From Rhodanobacteraceae bacterium (GTDB taxonomy: Bacteria; Pseudomonadota; Gammaproteobacteria; Xanthomonadales; SZUA-5): a DNA stretch of 64,000 bases. The translations under genes and the position numbers were made by a program. Location of the stretch: assembly GCA_024234055.1 (NCBI GenBank), contig JACKOW010000008.1:154932-218931 (forward strand), read 5' to 3'. Under the pieces are notes generated by a model. The model was not told the origin of the DNA. It was given only the letters and a program-made list of their open reading frames with translations, and did not search any database. Below are positions 53,994-62,652 of this stretch, in pieces. Within the stretch, counting starts at the first letter, position 1. Every line of letters begins with the position of its first letter.

Positions 53994-54795
53994 GTTGTAG
54001 CCCGAACTGCGCGCCAGCGCTGTCCGGGAAGTGACGCGAAGAGCCCCGCTGAGCGGCTGCGCCGCACAACGGGCTACTAGAGCAGCTGCTTGGCCGTTGT
54101 AGCCCGAACTGCGCGCCAGCGCTGTCCGGGAGGCGACGCGAAGAGCCCCACTGAGCGGCTGCGCCGCACAACGGGCTACAAGAGCAGCGTTGTAGCCCGA
54201 ACTGCGCGCCAGCGCTGTCCGGGAGGTGACGCGCGAAAAGCCCCGCTGAGCGGCTGCGCCGTTGCTTGGCGCGAACTGCGCGCCAGCGCTGTCCGAACTG
54301 CGCGCTTGGCCGCGCGAACTGCGCGCCAGCGCTGTCCGGGAGGTGACGCGAAGAGCCCCGCTGAGCGGCTGCGCCGCACAACGGGCTACAAGAGCCTGCG
54401 CCGTTGTAGCCCGAACTGCGCGCCAGCGCTGTCCGGGAGGTGACGCGAAAAGCTGCGCTGAGCGGCTGCGCCGCACAACGGGCTACAAGAGCAGCTGCTT
54501 GGCCGTTGTAGCCCGAACTGCGCGCCAGCGCTGTCCGGGAGGCGCGTCGAAGAGCCCCGCTGAGCGGCTGCGCCGCACAACGGGCTACAAGAGCAGCTGC
54601 TTGGCCGTTGTAGCCCGAACTGCGCGCCAGCGCTGTCCGGGAGGCGACGCGAAGAGCCCCGCTGAGCGGCTGCGCCGCACAACGGGCTACAAGAGCAGCT
54701 GCTTGGCCGTTGTAGCCCGAACTGCGCGCCAGCGCTGTCCGGGAGGTGACGCGAAGAGCCCCGCTGAGCGGCTGCGCCGCACAACGGGCTACTAG
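53994..54795. repeat. Array of about eight hairpin units, period 102 bp in the regular part
   Basis: Units start with GTTGTAGCCCGAACTGCGCG at 53994, 54097, 54189, 54403, 54505, 54607 and 54709, with shortened, rearranged copies around 54261-54330. The last four are spaced exactly 102 bp. Each unit begins TTGTAGCCCG and ends CGGGCTACAA, an inverted repeat, with inner palindromes (GCGCCAGCGC, CCGCTGAGCGG). Copies differ by small substitutions and deletions. The repeats give long frames on both strands encoding a repetitive peptide; these are judged non-coding. Confidence 0.93.
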
Positions 54796-54825
54796 AGCCG
54801 GGATTCCAGGGTCTCGTCCAAAAAA

Positions 54826-54849
54826 GAAGGGCCCGTTGCCGGGCCCTTC
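54826..54849 (-). terminator. Rho-independent terminator of the TonB receptor gene
   Basis: GAAGGGCCCG-TTGC-CGGGCCCTTC, a ten-base-pair GC-rich stem, followed on the minus strand by TTTTT. It is 27 bp past the receptor stop and separates that gene from the repeat array. Confidence 0.9.
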
Positions 54850-54875
54850 GAAAGTGCTACAGATACAGCTTGTTA

Positions 54876-57554
54876 TTAGAACGTCTGCGTGTAACGGAAG
54901 TACGGGACGCGACCGTACTGATCGTACAGGCCGAAGTCGAACGGACGACCGGTCGGCTGATACGGATCAAGCACCGGATCCTTGTCAGCCACGTTGGTCA
55001 CACCCAGGGTGAAGCGACCATTCCACGGAGCGCTCCAGGTGGCCTGCAGGTCATGGGTGACCCATGCCGGCAGACGCTGCGGGTAGTCCGGATCGCCAAC
55101 GCTGTTGGCAAAGGACTGCGTACCGTCGATGTAGTTGATGGTCCAGGCGAAGTTGAAGTCACCAATGGTGTACTCATTGGTCAACACTGCGCGATCCTGC
55201 GGCTGGCTCCAGGTGTCGACGCCATTTGCACCGCCGTCGATCTTGGAGTGGAAGGTGCGGCTGATCGTCAACTGGTTACGCATGTTGCCGTAGTCGCCGA
55301 AATCCCAGTTGGTGCGGAAGTTGGCGTCCAGACCGGTCTGCTCGATGGTACCGAGGTTGACCGCACCGCGCTGGATGTACAGGATTTCGCCGGTACCCGG
55401 GGCGCGGGCAACGCCCAGACCCAGAGCCGGATTCGGCGGATTGACGTTGGTCGGCAGGTTACCCAGTCCCGGCGGGCAGTTGGTCTGCGCGCCCAGCAGG
55501 CAGTTGACGATGGTCGGCGACGACACGTTCGACACGCGATTGTCGATCTTGATGTCGTAGTAGTCGAGCGACATGTTGAAGTAGTCGGTCGCGTCCCACG
55601 CCAGACCCACCGACCACTGGTCGGAGGACTCGGACGACAGGTTCGGGTTGGCGATCACGTAGGCATTGATCTGCGTGGAGCAGTTGGCCGGCAGGCCGAA
55701 TGCAACGCAGGTCGCGGCGTCGGTGACGGTGTCAGCCGAGAACGACGGCTGCTGGGTCAGGATGTCCAGCGTCGGAGCGCGGAAGCCCTGACCGTAGCTG
55801 GCGCGCAGCACCAGGTTCTCGATCGGGGTGTAGCGCACCGAGATCTTCGGCGAGGTGTCAGTGCCGTAGTCGCTGTAACGGTCATAACGCGCCGCCAGGT
55901 TGAACTCGAGGTTGTCCAGCACCGGGAACAGCGCTTCGACATAAGCAGCGCTGACCGAACGACCACCGGCAGCCGAGTTACCGGCCGAACCGACGATCTG
56001 GCCCGAGGACTGCAGGGTGTCGAAGATGTCCTCGTAGGACTCGTCGCGGTACTCGGCACCGAAGGCCAGACCAGCCACGCCGCCGTTCATTTCGAACAGA
56101 TCGACGTTGGCCTGAGCGTACAGTTCCTCGATGATCGTGCCGCCTTCGCGGTTGATCGTAGCGATCATCGAATCCAGAACGTCACGCGGGTTGGCGAACG
56201 GGTTGTAGATGTCATAGCGACCGTCGGCAATGAACTGCGCGGCGATGGCGCCGACAACGTAGTTGCGACCCAGTTCCAGATACTTGGACTCGACGTGACG
56301 ACCACCGAAGTTGACGTCGAAGTTGCCGATACGACCATCGAAACCGAGTTCGAAGTAGTAGGTGTTGGCATCGGTCGAGGTGTCGCGATTACCCAGTGCT
56401 GCGAAGCGGTGACGCAGGAAGTACGGGGTATCCGGATTGTAGCCCTGACCCGGCAGACGGATCGCCGGATGGTTCGGGGAACCGACCGGGATGAAGGGCT
56501 GGCCACCCGGGAACGGCGAGGACGGCACCGGCGCATAACGACCGAAGGACTTGACGCGGCTCACGCTCGCGTTCATGTAGGTCGACCAGTCTTCGTTGAT
56601 CTCGTAGTTGGCACGAGCAAACAGCGACTGGTTGCGCAGTTCCGCTTCGTCAGCAGCGACGAAGGTGAAGTCGTAGAAGCAGCGCTGCGACGAACCCGAA
56701 CCACCGGTGAAGAAGCCGGGTGCATTACAGGCAGCGCTACCCGGGACCGAACCGTTGGTCGGGTTGGCCACGAAGCCGCCCGGCACGAAGCCGTACAGCG
56801 TGCCCGGTGCCGGGTTGGCGACCATCAGGTTGTTCGAGAAGGTGGACGCGCCACCCTGCGACCAGGGGCGATCGCCCTGGAAGATGATGCCGCGGCTGCT
56901 GTAGGAAGCGCCGGCGATGACGCTGCCGCGGTCGCCCGCTGCACCGAAGATCACCGAACCTTCTTCCGTCTCACCGCCCGAGTTCTTCGGGTCGCTGGCA
57001 CCGATGGTCATTTCGACACCGGTGAAGTCGCGACGGGTGATCACGTTGACCACACCACCGATGGCGTCGGAACCGTAGATGGCGGATGCGCCATCAGTCA
57101 GGATCTCGATGCGCTCGACGGCGGCCAGCGGAATGGTGTTCAGATCCTGTGCCTGACCCACCTGCGGGGCGGTCGGTGCACGACGGCCGTCGATCAGGAT
57201 CAGGGTACGGGCGCCGCCCAGACCACGCAGGGACAGTTCGGCGAAAGACTGCGCCGACGAACCGGACTGCGGGCGGAACGAGCCGAAGGAGTTGAAAGTG
57301 GTGTTACGCAGATAGTCGGCAACCGACACGTCGCCGCTGAGTTCCAGCGCCTGACGATCAATCACGGTGACCGGAACGGAGCCTTCGGCATCCGTGCGCT
57401 TAATGCGCGAACCGGTGACCTCGACGGTCTCCATCTGTGCGGTGTCGCTATCGTCGTCCTGCGCGAAAGCCGGGACTCCCGTCAGGGCAGCCACCGAGCC
57501 AAACGCCAGCGCGGCGGTGATGGCGCGATTCAGTTCACGAAGTTGCAAGCTCAT
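54876..57554 (-). CDS. TonB-dependent outer-membrane receptor
   Basis: 892 residues. A signal peptide (AITAALAFGSVAALTGVPAF, then AQ) precedes METVEVTGSRIKRTDAEGSV, the TonB-box and start of the plug. LRGLGGARTLILIDGRRAP and GASAIYGSDAIGGVVNVITR complete the plug; the rest is a beta-barrel that ends RVPYFRYTQTF with the terminal aromatic. This form, with GSRI and the long extracellular loops, is the kind abundant in Xanthomonadales and related groups, where it imports siderophores, glycans or peptides. No substrate gene is linked. Own terminator downstream; a 722-bp divergent region upstream. Confidence 0.95.
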   Translation of the reverse strand: MSLQLRELNRAITAALAFGSVAALTGVPAFAQDDDSDTAQMETVEVTGSRIKRTDAEGSVPVTVIDRQALELSGDVSVADYLRNTTFNSFGSFRPQSGSSAQSFAELSLRGLGGARTLILIDGRRAPTAPQVGQAQDLNTIPLAAVERIEILTDGASAIYGSDAIGGVVNVITRRDFTGVEMTIGASDPKNSGGETEEGSVIFGAAGDRGSVIAGASYSSRGIIFQGDRPWSQGGASTFSNNLMVANPAPGTLYGFVPGGFVANPTNGSVPGSAACNAPGFFTGGSGSSQRCFYDFTFVAADEAELRNQSLFARANYEINEDWSTYMNASVSRVKSFGRYAPVPSSPFPGGQPFIPVGSPNHPAIRLPGQGYNPDTPYFLRHRFAALGNRDTSTDANTYYFELGFDGRIGNFDVNFGGRHVESKYLELGRNYVVGAIAAQFIADGRYDIYNPFANPRDVLDSMIATINREGGTIIEELYAQANVDLFEMNGGVAGLAFGAEYRDESYEDIFDTLQSSGQIVGSAGNSAAGGRSVSAAYVEALFPVLDNLEFNLAARYDRYSDYGTDTSPKISVRYTPIENLVLRASYGQGFRAPTLDILTQQPSFSADTVTDAATCVAFGLPANCSTQINAYVIANPNLSSESSDQWSVGLAWDATDYFNMSLDYYDIKIDNRVSNVSSPTIVNCLLGAQTNCPPGLGNLPTNVNPPNPALGLGVARAPGTGEILYIQRGAVNLGTIEQTGLDANFRTNWDFGDYGNMRNQLTISRTFHSKIDGGANGVDTWSQPQDRAVLTNEYTIGDFNFAWTINYIDGTQSFANSVGDPDYPQRLPAWVTHDLQATWSAPWNGRFTLGVTNVADKDPVLDPYQPTGRPFDFGLYDQYGRVPYFRYTQTF

Positions 57555-58276
57555 TTAGCACTCTCCAAAAAGACTTCACGGATACTTCTCGGGACTTTTT
57601 GCCTTCCTGACAGGACTTTCGTCCTAGCCCCATCCCTGAGCGAGGGGGACACTAACAAAAAGCTAACGGTTGCAAAAGTGCCTTCGTGCTGTTGTGTTTT
57701 TGCAACATTTCTCCTGATTGGCCTTCCCGGGTGCTCAGGATGCTTGCTCAGTCCTTGGCATCTGCTGCAGTCGGCGCTTCGATCGTATGGATGGCTGCCA
57801 CCGACAAGGCCCGACGTGGCGCAAAAAATGTGTTACGAAACAAATGCGTGGCCCCGCGCTTTCGCCGATTCCGCGCCTCGCGATCGGGTCCGATCGCAGC
57901 GGCCGGCGGATGAGCGGGGCCAACATGGGGCAGGCTGAACCTGCGCAAAGGGGACCATGGGACGCTGTCGGTGTCGCCGATGATTTGCCGATCAGAGGTA
58001 GCCTTCGACCGCCGAATTTAAGCCTTCACAGCAAAAATTTAATGTTTCCCCCGTCCTCGTCGGCGGTCTTTCAGCGCCTGAGGGCACCAGCTCGACTCTC
58101 CAGGCGATGGCGATTTGCTCTGCAGCAGCTGCCAGCAGCGGCGATGCGGATAGCCGAAGTCCATCAAGACCGCGCCCGGCCAGCGTCCCGCTGATGTGGA
58201 TCGACTGCGTGCCGTTGCCCTGAGGGCCAGCCCGCTGTCGTATTCTCCATACTCTCGCGTATCTCCTCCGAGGCCC
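57555..58276. other. Divergent intergenic region, TonB receptor versus PhoX-like gene
   Basis: 722 bp with no supported gene. It holds the receptor's promoter region, the inverted repeat at 57669-57706, and GC-rich sequence near the PhoX-like start. The frames crossing it on the plus strand are antisense or repetitive and lack features. Confidence 0.6.
57669..57706. promoter_or_regulatory. Perfect 9-bp inverted repeat, possible operator
   Basis: GTTGCAAAA and TTTTGCAAC are separated by 20 bp, 115 bp upstream of the receptor's start. The sequence could be a regulator binding site or a hairpin. No matching regulator is identified. Confidence 0.45.
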
Positions 58277-59662
58277 ATGCCCGCCGCTCAGCGCCGCCAG
58301 TTCCTTCGTCATGCCCTCCGACTCGGCCTTACCGCGACTCTGGGCGGCGGACTCGGCGCGCTGCAGGCCTGCCACCGTAATCCGCCATTGCGGGGGATGT
58401 CGGCGGGCGATTCTCTGGTGCGCGCTACCGACGCCACCACTGGATTGCCCTTGCTGCGCCTGCCCAAGGGCTTCCGCTATTTCTCCTTTGCCTGGACCGG
58501 CGACGCGCTGAACGGCGGCGGCCGCATTCCGCCGGCCGCCGATGGCATGGGGGTGGTCGCCAGCGACGGCGATCGCATCACCCTGATTCGAAACCAGGAG
58601 GTGGTGGACGCTAACGGTGCCTTCGCCGCTCCTGATGCGGCCTATGACGCCGACTGCGGCGGTGGTTGCGTGCGCCTGATCGTGGATCTGGCCCAGGAAC
58701 GCCTGCTCGGCGCCGAGGCGGCGCTGACTGGCACGCTGGTCAACTGCTCCGGCGGTGTGAGCCCCTGGGGCACCTGGATCAGCGGCGAGGAGATCGTGAT
58801 CGACCGCGATCAGGTAGTGCCGGCGAGCAGTAGTGTGCGCGCCCGAAGGCTGAGGCAGATCCACGGGCTGGCCTTCGAAGTCAGCGCCAGCGGTCCGGCG
58901 CAGGCGCGCCCGATCTACGACATGGGCTTGTTCAGGCATGAGGCAGTGGCATTCGATGCCGACACGGGGCAGGCCTATCTGACCGAAGATCGCGAGGTCG
59001 CCGCCGGCTTCTATCGGTACACGCCGCGCAAGCCGGGCGATCTGGCGGCGGGCGGCACACTGGAGATGCTCTGCGCCGAGGGCGGTCCTGATCTGCGGCG
59101 CGGCGTTCGCGTGGGCCAGCGCTGGCGCGTGCGCTGGGCACCGATCGCCGATCCACTGCTGGGACATACGCCAGGCACCCGTGACCAGGGCGGCGTACTC
59201 AGCCAGGGACTGGCCGGCGGCGGATCGTTGTTCCTGCGCCTTGAGGGTTGCCTCGGACGTAGCGACGGCATCTGGTTCACCTCGACCTCCGGCGGTGATG
59301 CCGGCGGCGGCCAGGTCTGGCGCTACGATCCGCGCAGTGCCGAACTGGAACTGATGTACGAAGTCAGCGACCGTTCGCTGATGGATTACCCCGACAATAT
59401 CGGCGAAGGCCCGGGCGGCGGCATGGTGGTCTGCGAAGACAGCAAGTTGCGCCAGCACATGAAGCTCAACTGGCTGGGCCGCGACGGGCGGGTGCGCACC
59501 ATCGCCGAGAACCACACCAGCGTGAAAGGCGTCGACTTCGGCGCCTCTGAATGGGCCGGTTGCTGCGTATCACCCGATGGTCGCTGGCTGTTCGCGAACA
59601 TCCAGCGACCGGGATTCACGGTCGCCATCACCGGGCCGTGGGAAGATTGGCTGAGTAGCTGA
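58277..59662 (+). CDS. PhoX-like (DUF839) Tat-exported lipoprotein
   Basis: 461 residues from the ATG at 58277. QRRQFLRHALRLGLTATLGG is a twin-arginine signal, and LGALQACHR provides a lipobox-like LQAC, so it may be a Tat substrate and a lipoprotein. The body has LPKGFRYFSFAWTGDAL, YDMGLFRHEAVAFDADTGQA, YLTEDREVAAGFYRYTPR and MDYPDNIGEGPGGGMVVCED, typical of the PhoX-type beta-propeller, some members of which are calcium/iron phosphatases. Catalytic competence cannot be judged here. A longer frame from 58196 lacks a signal and is not preferred. Confidence 0.85.
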   Translation: MPAAQRRQFLRHALRLGLTATLGGGLGALQACHRNPPLRGMSAGDSLVRATDATTGLPLLRLPKGFRYFSFAWTGDALNGGGRIPPAADGMGVVASDGDRITLIRNQEVVDANGAFAAPDAAYDADCGGGCVRLIVDLAQERLLGAEAALTGTLVNCSGGVSPWGTWISGEEIVIDRDQVVPASSSVRARRLRQIHGLAFEVSASGPAQARPIYDMGLFRHEAVAFDADTGQAYLTEDREVAAGFYRYTPRKPGDLAAGGTLEMLCAEGGPDLRRGVRVGQRWRVRWAPIADPLLGHTPGTRDQGGVLSQGLAGGGSLFLRLEGCLGRSDGIWFTSTSGGDAGGGQVWRYDPRSAELELMYEVSDRSLMDYPDNIGEGPGGGMVVCEDSKLRQHMKLNWLGRDGRVRTIAENHTSVKGVDFGASEWAGCCVSPDGRWLFANIQRPGFTVAITGPWEDWLSS

Positions 59663-59670
59663 GGATCAAT

Positions 59671-60066
59671 ATGAGCTTGTTTCCGATTACATCGATCTAT
59701 GCAGGGCTGTGCGGACTGTTGTTGTTGGTGCTGGCCTTTCGCGTGGTGCAGGTGCGGCGCGCGGCCAAGATCGGCATTGGCGTCTCCGACAACCGCCTGC
59801 TGGAGCGGCGGGTGCGCATCCATGCCAACGCCAGCGAATATGTGCCGATCGCGCTGATCCTGCTGGCGCTGGCCGAGGCCGGCGGCATCGGAGCAGTCTT
59901 CATCCATGTGGCTGGTGCGGCACTGTTCATTGCCCGGCTGTTGCACGCCTGGGGCATGAGCACCAGCGCCGGGCACAGTGTCGGCCGCTTCTACGGCGTA
60001 CTGGTGACCTGGCTGGTCATTCTCGGCCTGTCGCTGACCTTGCTGATCCGACCCCTGTTCCACTGA
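59671..60066 (+). CDS. MAPEG-family membrane protein
   Basis: 131 residues with four hydrophobic segments. VSDNRLLERRVRIHANASEY, VPIALILLALAE and ARLLHAWGMSTSAGHSVGRF carry the H-x-N-x-x-E-Y and R-x-x-H-A motifs of MAPEG proteins. Bacterial members are of mostly unknown role, some glutathione-dependent. Starts 9 bp after the PhoX-like stop; likely one operon with it. Confidence 0.9.
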   Translation: MSLFPITSIYAGLCGLLLLVLAFRVVQVRRAAKIGIGVSDNRLLERRVRIHANASEYVPIALILLALAEAGGIGAVFIHVAGAALFIARLLHAWGMSTSAGHSVGRFYGVLVTWLVILGLSLTLLIRPLFH

Positions 60067-60078
60067 AGCGGTGTAGCC

Positions 60079-60588
60079 ATGACTGAATCTGTGCGTGTTG
60101 GTATCGAAACTCGCTGGAAAGCACCCGGCCAGCTTCGCCGTGTCCTGGGCTGGGCGGCGTTGGCCTTGCTGGCATTGGCGCTGATCGCTTGCGCCGGCCC
60201 GCGCCGGGTCTTGGGCCCGCCGTCCATCAGCCTGCAGGAAATCGAAACCGTCGACGGGCGATACGTGGCGCGGGTGCGCTTCGACAGCCCGTCGAGCATG
60301 GCGGTAACGCTGCAACGCTTCGACTGGCGTCTGATCCTGGATCAGACCGCCGCGGCCAAGGGCAGCCAGCCACTGGACCAGACCCTGCCGCCGATCTCGG
60401 GCGATATCGTCCGCATCGATCTCGGCAGCGTGGACTCGCTACCGGCACTGTCCACGCTCACCACCGATTCGACCATGACCTATGTGCTGGAAGGCGAGCT
60501 CAAGTGCTCGGAACCCAACGTCCGCTTCGATCTGCGCTACGACGGACGACTGCGAGCCACGCCGGGCAAGCCCGGATCCTTCCGCTAG
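60079..60588 (+). CDS. Small lipoprotein, LEA14-like fold possible
   Basis: 169 residues. A hydrophobic stretch (WAALALLALALIACAGPRR) with LIAC forms a lipobox about 38 residues in, so the start may be later than the ATG used here. The mature part (VRFDSPSSMAVTLQRFDWRL, VEGELKCS-like end) looks beta-rich and resembles LEA/water-stress-type domains. No enzyme motifs. 12 bp after the MAPEG gene. Confidence 0.65.
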   Translation: MTESVRVGIETRWKAPGQLRRVLGWAALALLALALIACAGPRRVLGPPSISLQEIETVDGRYVARVRFDSPSSMAVTLQRFDWRLILDQTAAAKGSQPLDQTLPPISGDIVRIDLGSVDSLPALSTLTTDSTMTYVLEGELKCSEPNVRFDLRYDGRLRATPGKPGSFR

Positions 60589-60655
60589 CAGCCTGTCGCA
60601 ACTGCCCCCGATCTGCCAAACCCAACTTCAAGCCTGCTCCTGAAAGGAAAGACTC

Positions 60656-62449
60656 ATGAACTACACCGCTCCGCTGACCGATATGCGTTTTGTGCTGTTT
60701 GACGTCCTCGATGCCCCCAGCATCTATGCGCAACTGCCCGGCGGCGAAGAAGTCAGCCGGGAACTGGTCGAAGCCATCCTTGAGGAAGGCGCCAAGTTCT
60801 GCGAGCAGGTACTCACGCCGACCAATGTCATCGGTGACGAGGAAGGCTGTCATTTCGACAAGGAAAGCCGCTCGGTCACCACGCCCAAGGCCTTCAAGGA
60901 GGCCTATGACCGCTTCGTCGAGGGCGGCTGGACCGGCCTGTGCGGAGATCCGAAGTATGGCGGCCAGGGCATGCCCGAGAGCGTCGGCTATGTCTTCAAG
61001 GAGATGATCGAATCCGCCAACGTGGCCTGGGGCACCTATCCGCTGCTCTCCGCTGGCGCCGTGGATGCGCTCACCCATCATGGCGAGGAATGGCAGCGCG
61101 AGGTGTTCATTCCGCGCATTCTCAGCGGCGAATGGACCGGCACCATGTGCCTGACCGAGCCCCACTGCGGTTCCGATCTCGGCCTGATGCGCACCAAGGC
61201 CGAGCCCAACGAGGATGGCAGCTTCCGGATTTCCGGCACCAAGATCTTCATCACCGCGGGCGATCACGATCTCAGCAAGAACATCATGCATCTGGTGCTG
61301 GCGCGCCTGCCGGATGCGCCGGCGGGCACCAAGGGCATCAGCATGTTCATCGTGCCCAAGTTCAAGGTGGCACGCGACGGCAGCGTCGGCGAGCGCAATC
61401 CGGTGGCCCCGGGCAGCATCGAACACAAGATGGGCCTGAAGGGCTCGGCCACCTGCGTGATGAACTTCGACGAGGCCGAGGGCTATCTGATCGGTCCGCC
61501 CAACCGCGGCTTGAATGCCATGTTCACCATGATGAATACGGCGCGCCTGGGCGTGGGCGTGCAGGGTCTGGGCCTGATCGAAATCTCGTACCAGAACGCC
61601 CTGGCCTACGCCAAGGACCGCCTGCAGATGCGTGCGCTGTCGGGACCGCGGCGCCCGGACAAGCCGGCCGATCCGATCATCGTGCACCCGGACGTGCGGC
61701 GCATGCTGATGACCCAGAAAGCCTTCGGCGAAGCCGGCCGCGCGCTCTGTTTCTATTCGGCGCTGCAAGTCGATCTGGTGTCCAGGCACACCGACCCGGC
61801 CGTCAAGCAGCGCGCCGACGAAATCCTGAGTTTCCTCACGCCGATCAGCAAGGCCATGCTCACCGAGCTGGCGATCGAGTGCACCAGCCACGGCATCCAG
61901 GTGCTCGGCGGTCACGGCTACATCCGCGAATGGGGTCTGGAGCAGCTGATGCGTGATGCCCGCATCACTACCATCTATGAAGGCACCACCCAGATCCAGG
62001 CGCTGGATCTGCTGGGCCGCAAGATCATGGGCCAGCAGGCCGTCGGTCTGCGCCACTTCCTGGGCGAGATCGGCGCTTTCTGCCAGGCCCACAGCGACAA
62101 CGCCGCCATCGCCCCCTTCGTGGCCAGCGTGGCGAAGCACGCCAAGGAATGGGAAGCCCTGACCCGCGAAATCGGCACGAAGGCCGCGCAGAATGCCGAG
62201 GAGATCGGCGCCGCGGCGGTCGACTACCTGTTCTATTCGGGCTACGTCACCATGGCCTATTTCATGGCCCGCGAGGCTGAAGCCGCGACTCGCGCCAGCT
62301 ATGCCGGTACCGCCGAGTTCAAGGAAGCCAAGCTGGCGACGGTGCGCTTCTACTTCGACCGCCTGCTGCCGCGCACCCTGACCCACGCCGCCGGCGTGCG
62401 CGCGGGCGCCGAGTCGCTGACCACCAGCGTCGAGGCTGCGTTGGCCTGA
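60656..62449 (+). CDS. Acyl-CoA dehydrogenase
   Basis: 597 residues. GTMCLTEPHCGSDLGLMRTK is the FAD/substrate-binding motif, GTKIFITAGDHDLSKNIMHL and KMGLKGSATCVMNFDEAEGY follow, and LGGHGYIREWGLEQLMRDAR plus ITTIYEGTTQIQALDLLGRK carries the catalytic Glu region. The extra C-terminal about 120 residues are of the type found in the larger FadE/DmdC-like branch. It oxidises acyl-CoA to enoyl-CoA. GGAAAG lies just upstream of the ATG. Confidence 0.95.
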   Translation: MNYTAPLTDMRFVLFDVLDAPSIYAQLPGGEEVSRELVEAILEEGAKFCEQVLTPTNVIGDEEGCHFDKESRSVTTPKAFKEAYDRFVEGGWTGLCGDPKYGGQGMPESVGYVFKEMIESANVAWGTYPLLSAGAVDALTHHGEEWQREVFIPRILSGEWTGTMCLTEPHCGSDLGLMRTKAEPNEDGSFRISGTKIFITAGDHDLSKNIMHLVLARLPDAPAGTKGISMFIVPKFKVARDGSVGERNPVAPGSIEHKMGLKGSATCVMNFDEAEGYLIGPPNRGLNAMFTMMNTARLGVGVQGLGLIEISYQNALAYAKDRLQMRALSGPRRPDKPADPIIVHPDVRRMLMTQKAFGEAGRALCFYSALQVDLVSRHTDPAVKQRADEILSFLTPISKAMLTELAIECTSHGIQVLGGHGYIREWGLEQLMRDARITTIYEGTTQIQALDLLGRKIMGQQAVGLRHFLGEIGAFCQAHSDNAAIAPFVASVAKHAKEWEALTREIGTKAAQNAEEIGAAAVDYLFYSGYVTMAYFMAREAEAATRASYAGTAEFKEAKLATVRFYFDRLLPRTLTHAAGVRAGAESLTTSVEAALA

Positions 62450-62493
62450 GGGCCTGGTCGCGACGCGAGGTCGCTCCTGCAGTGGCGGGGTGG

Positions 62494-62517
62494 CTGTGGG
62501 AGCGGACTCTGTCCGCG
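62494..62517. repeat. REP-like dispersed palindrome
   Basis: CTGTGGGAGCGGACTCTGTC then CGCG, identical over its core to the element at 53245 and its reverse complement at 2816. It lies in the gap before rlmM. Confidence 0.75.
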
Positions 62518-62529
62518 ATGGCTTTTGTC

Positions 62530-62602
62530 CGTAGGTCACGTTGGCCCGCAGGGCCTACGTGACGGCAGGCCTCGCGATGTCACGTAGCCCGCTGCGGCAC
62601 AA
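62530..62602. repeat. Dispersed inverted repeat (CACGTAG type), two copies
   Basis: CGTAGGTCACGTTGGCCCGC and GGGCCTACGTGAC form an inverted pair, followed by TGTCACGTAGCCCGCTGCGG. The last string matches the element at 47881 with one substitution near its centre. Confidence 0.7.
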
Positions 62603-62652
62603 TCATTCCCCTTGCGGCAACTGCACGGCCGCCAACGACGGCATGGATACCG

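Noticed and set aside
54262..54795. 177-codon frame encoding a 34-residue peptide repeat
   Set aside because: It is produced by the 102-bp DNA repeat being a multiple of three. Both strands give similar repetitive frames, there is no ribosome-binding site, and copies contain frame-breaking deletions.
53994..54795. Possible CRISPR array
   Set aside because: The whole unit repeats, including what would be spacers, and there are no cas genes nearby. Unit length (102 bp) and internal hairpins do not fit.
54870..57938. 1,022-codon plus-strand open frame
   Set aside because: Antisense to the TonB receptor, which has a signal peptide, plug and barrel end. No family motifs in the antisense frame.
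57992..59515. 507-codon minus-strand open frame
   Set aside because: Antisense to the PhoX-like gene, which carries a Tat signal and family motifs.
60500..62539. 679-codon minus-strand open frame
   Set aside because: Antisense to the acyl-CoA dehydrogenase gene with intact catalytic motifs.
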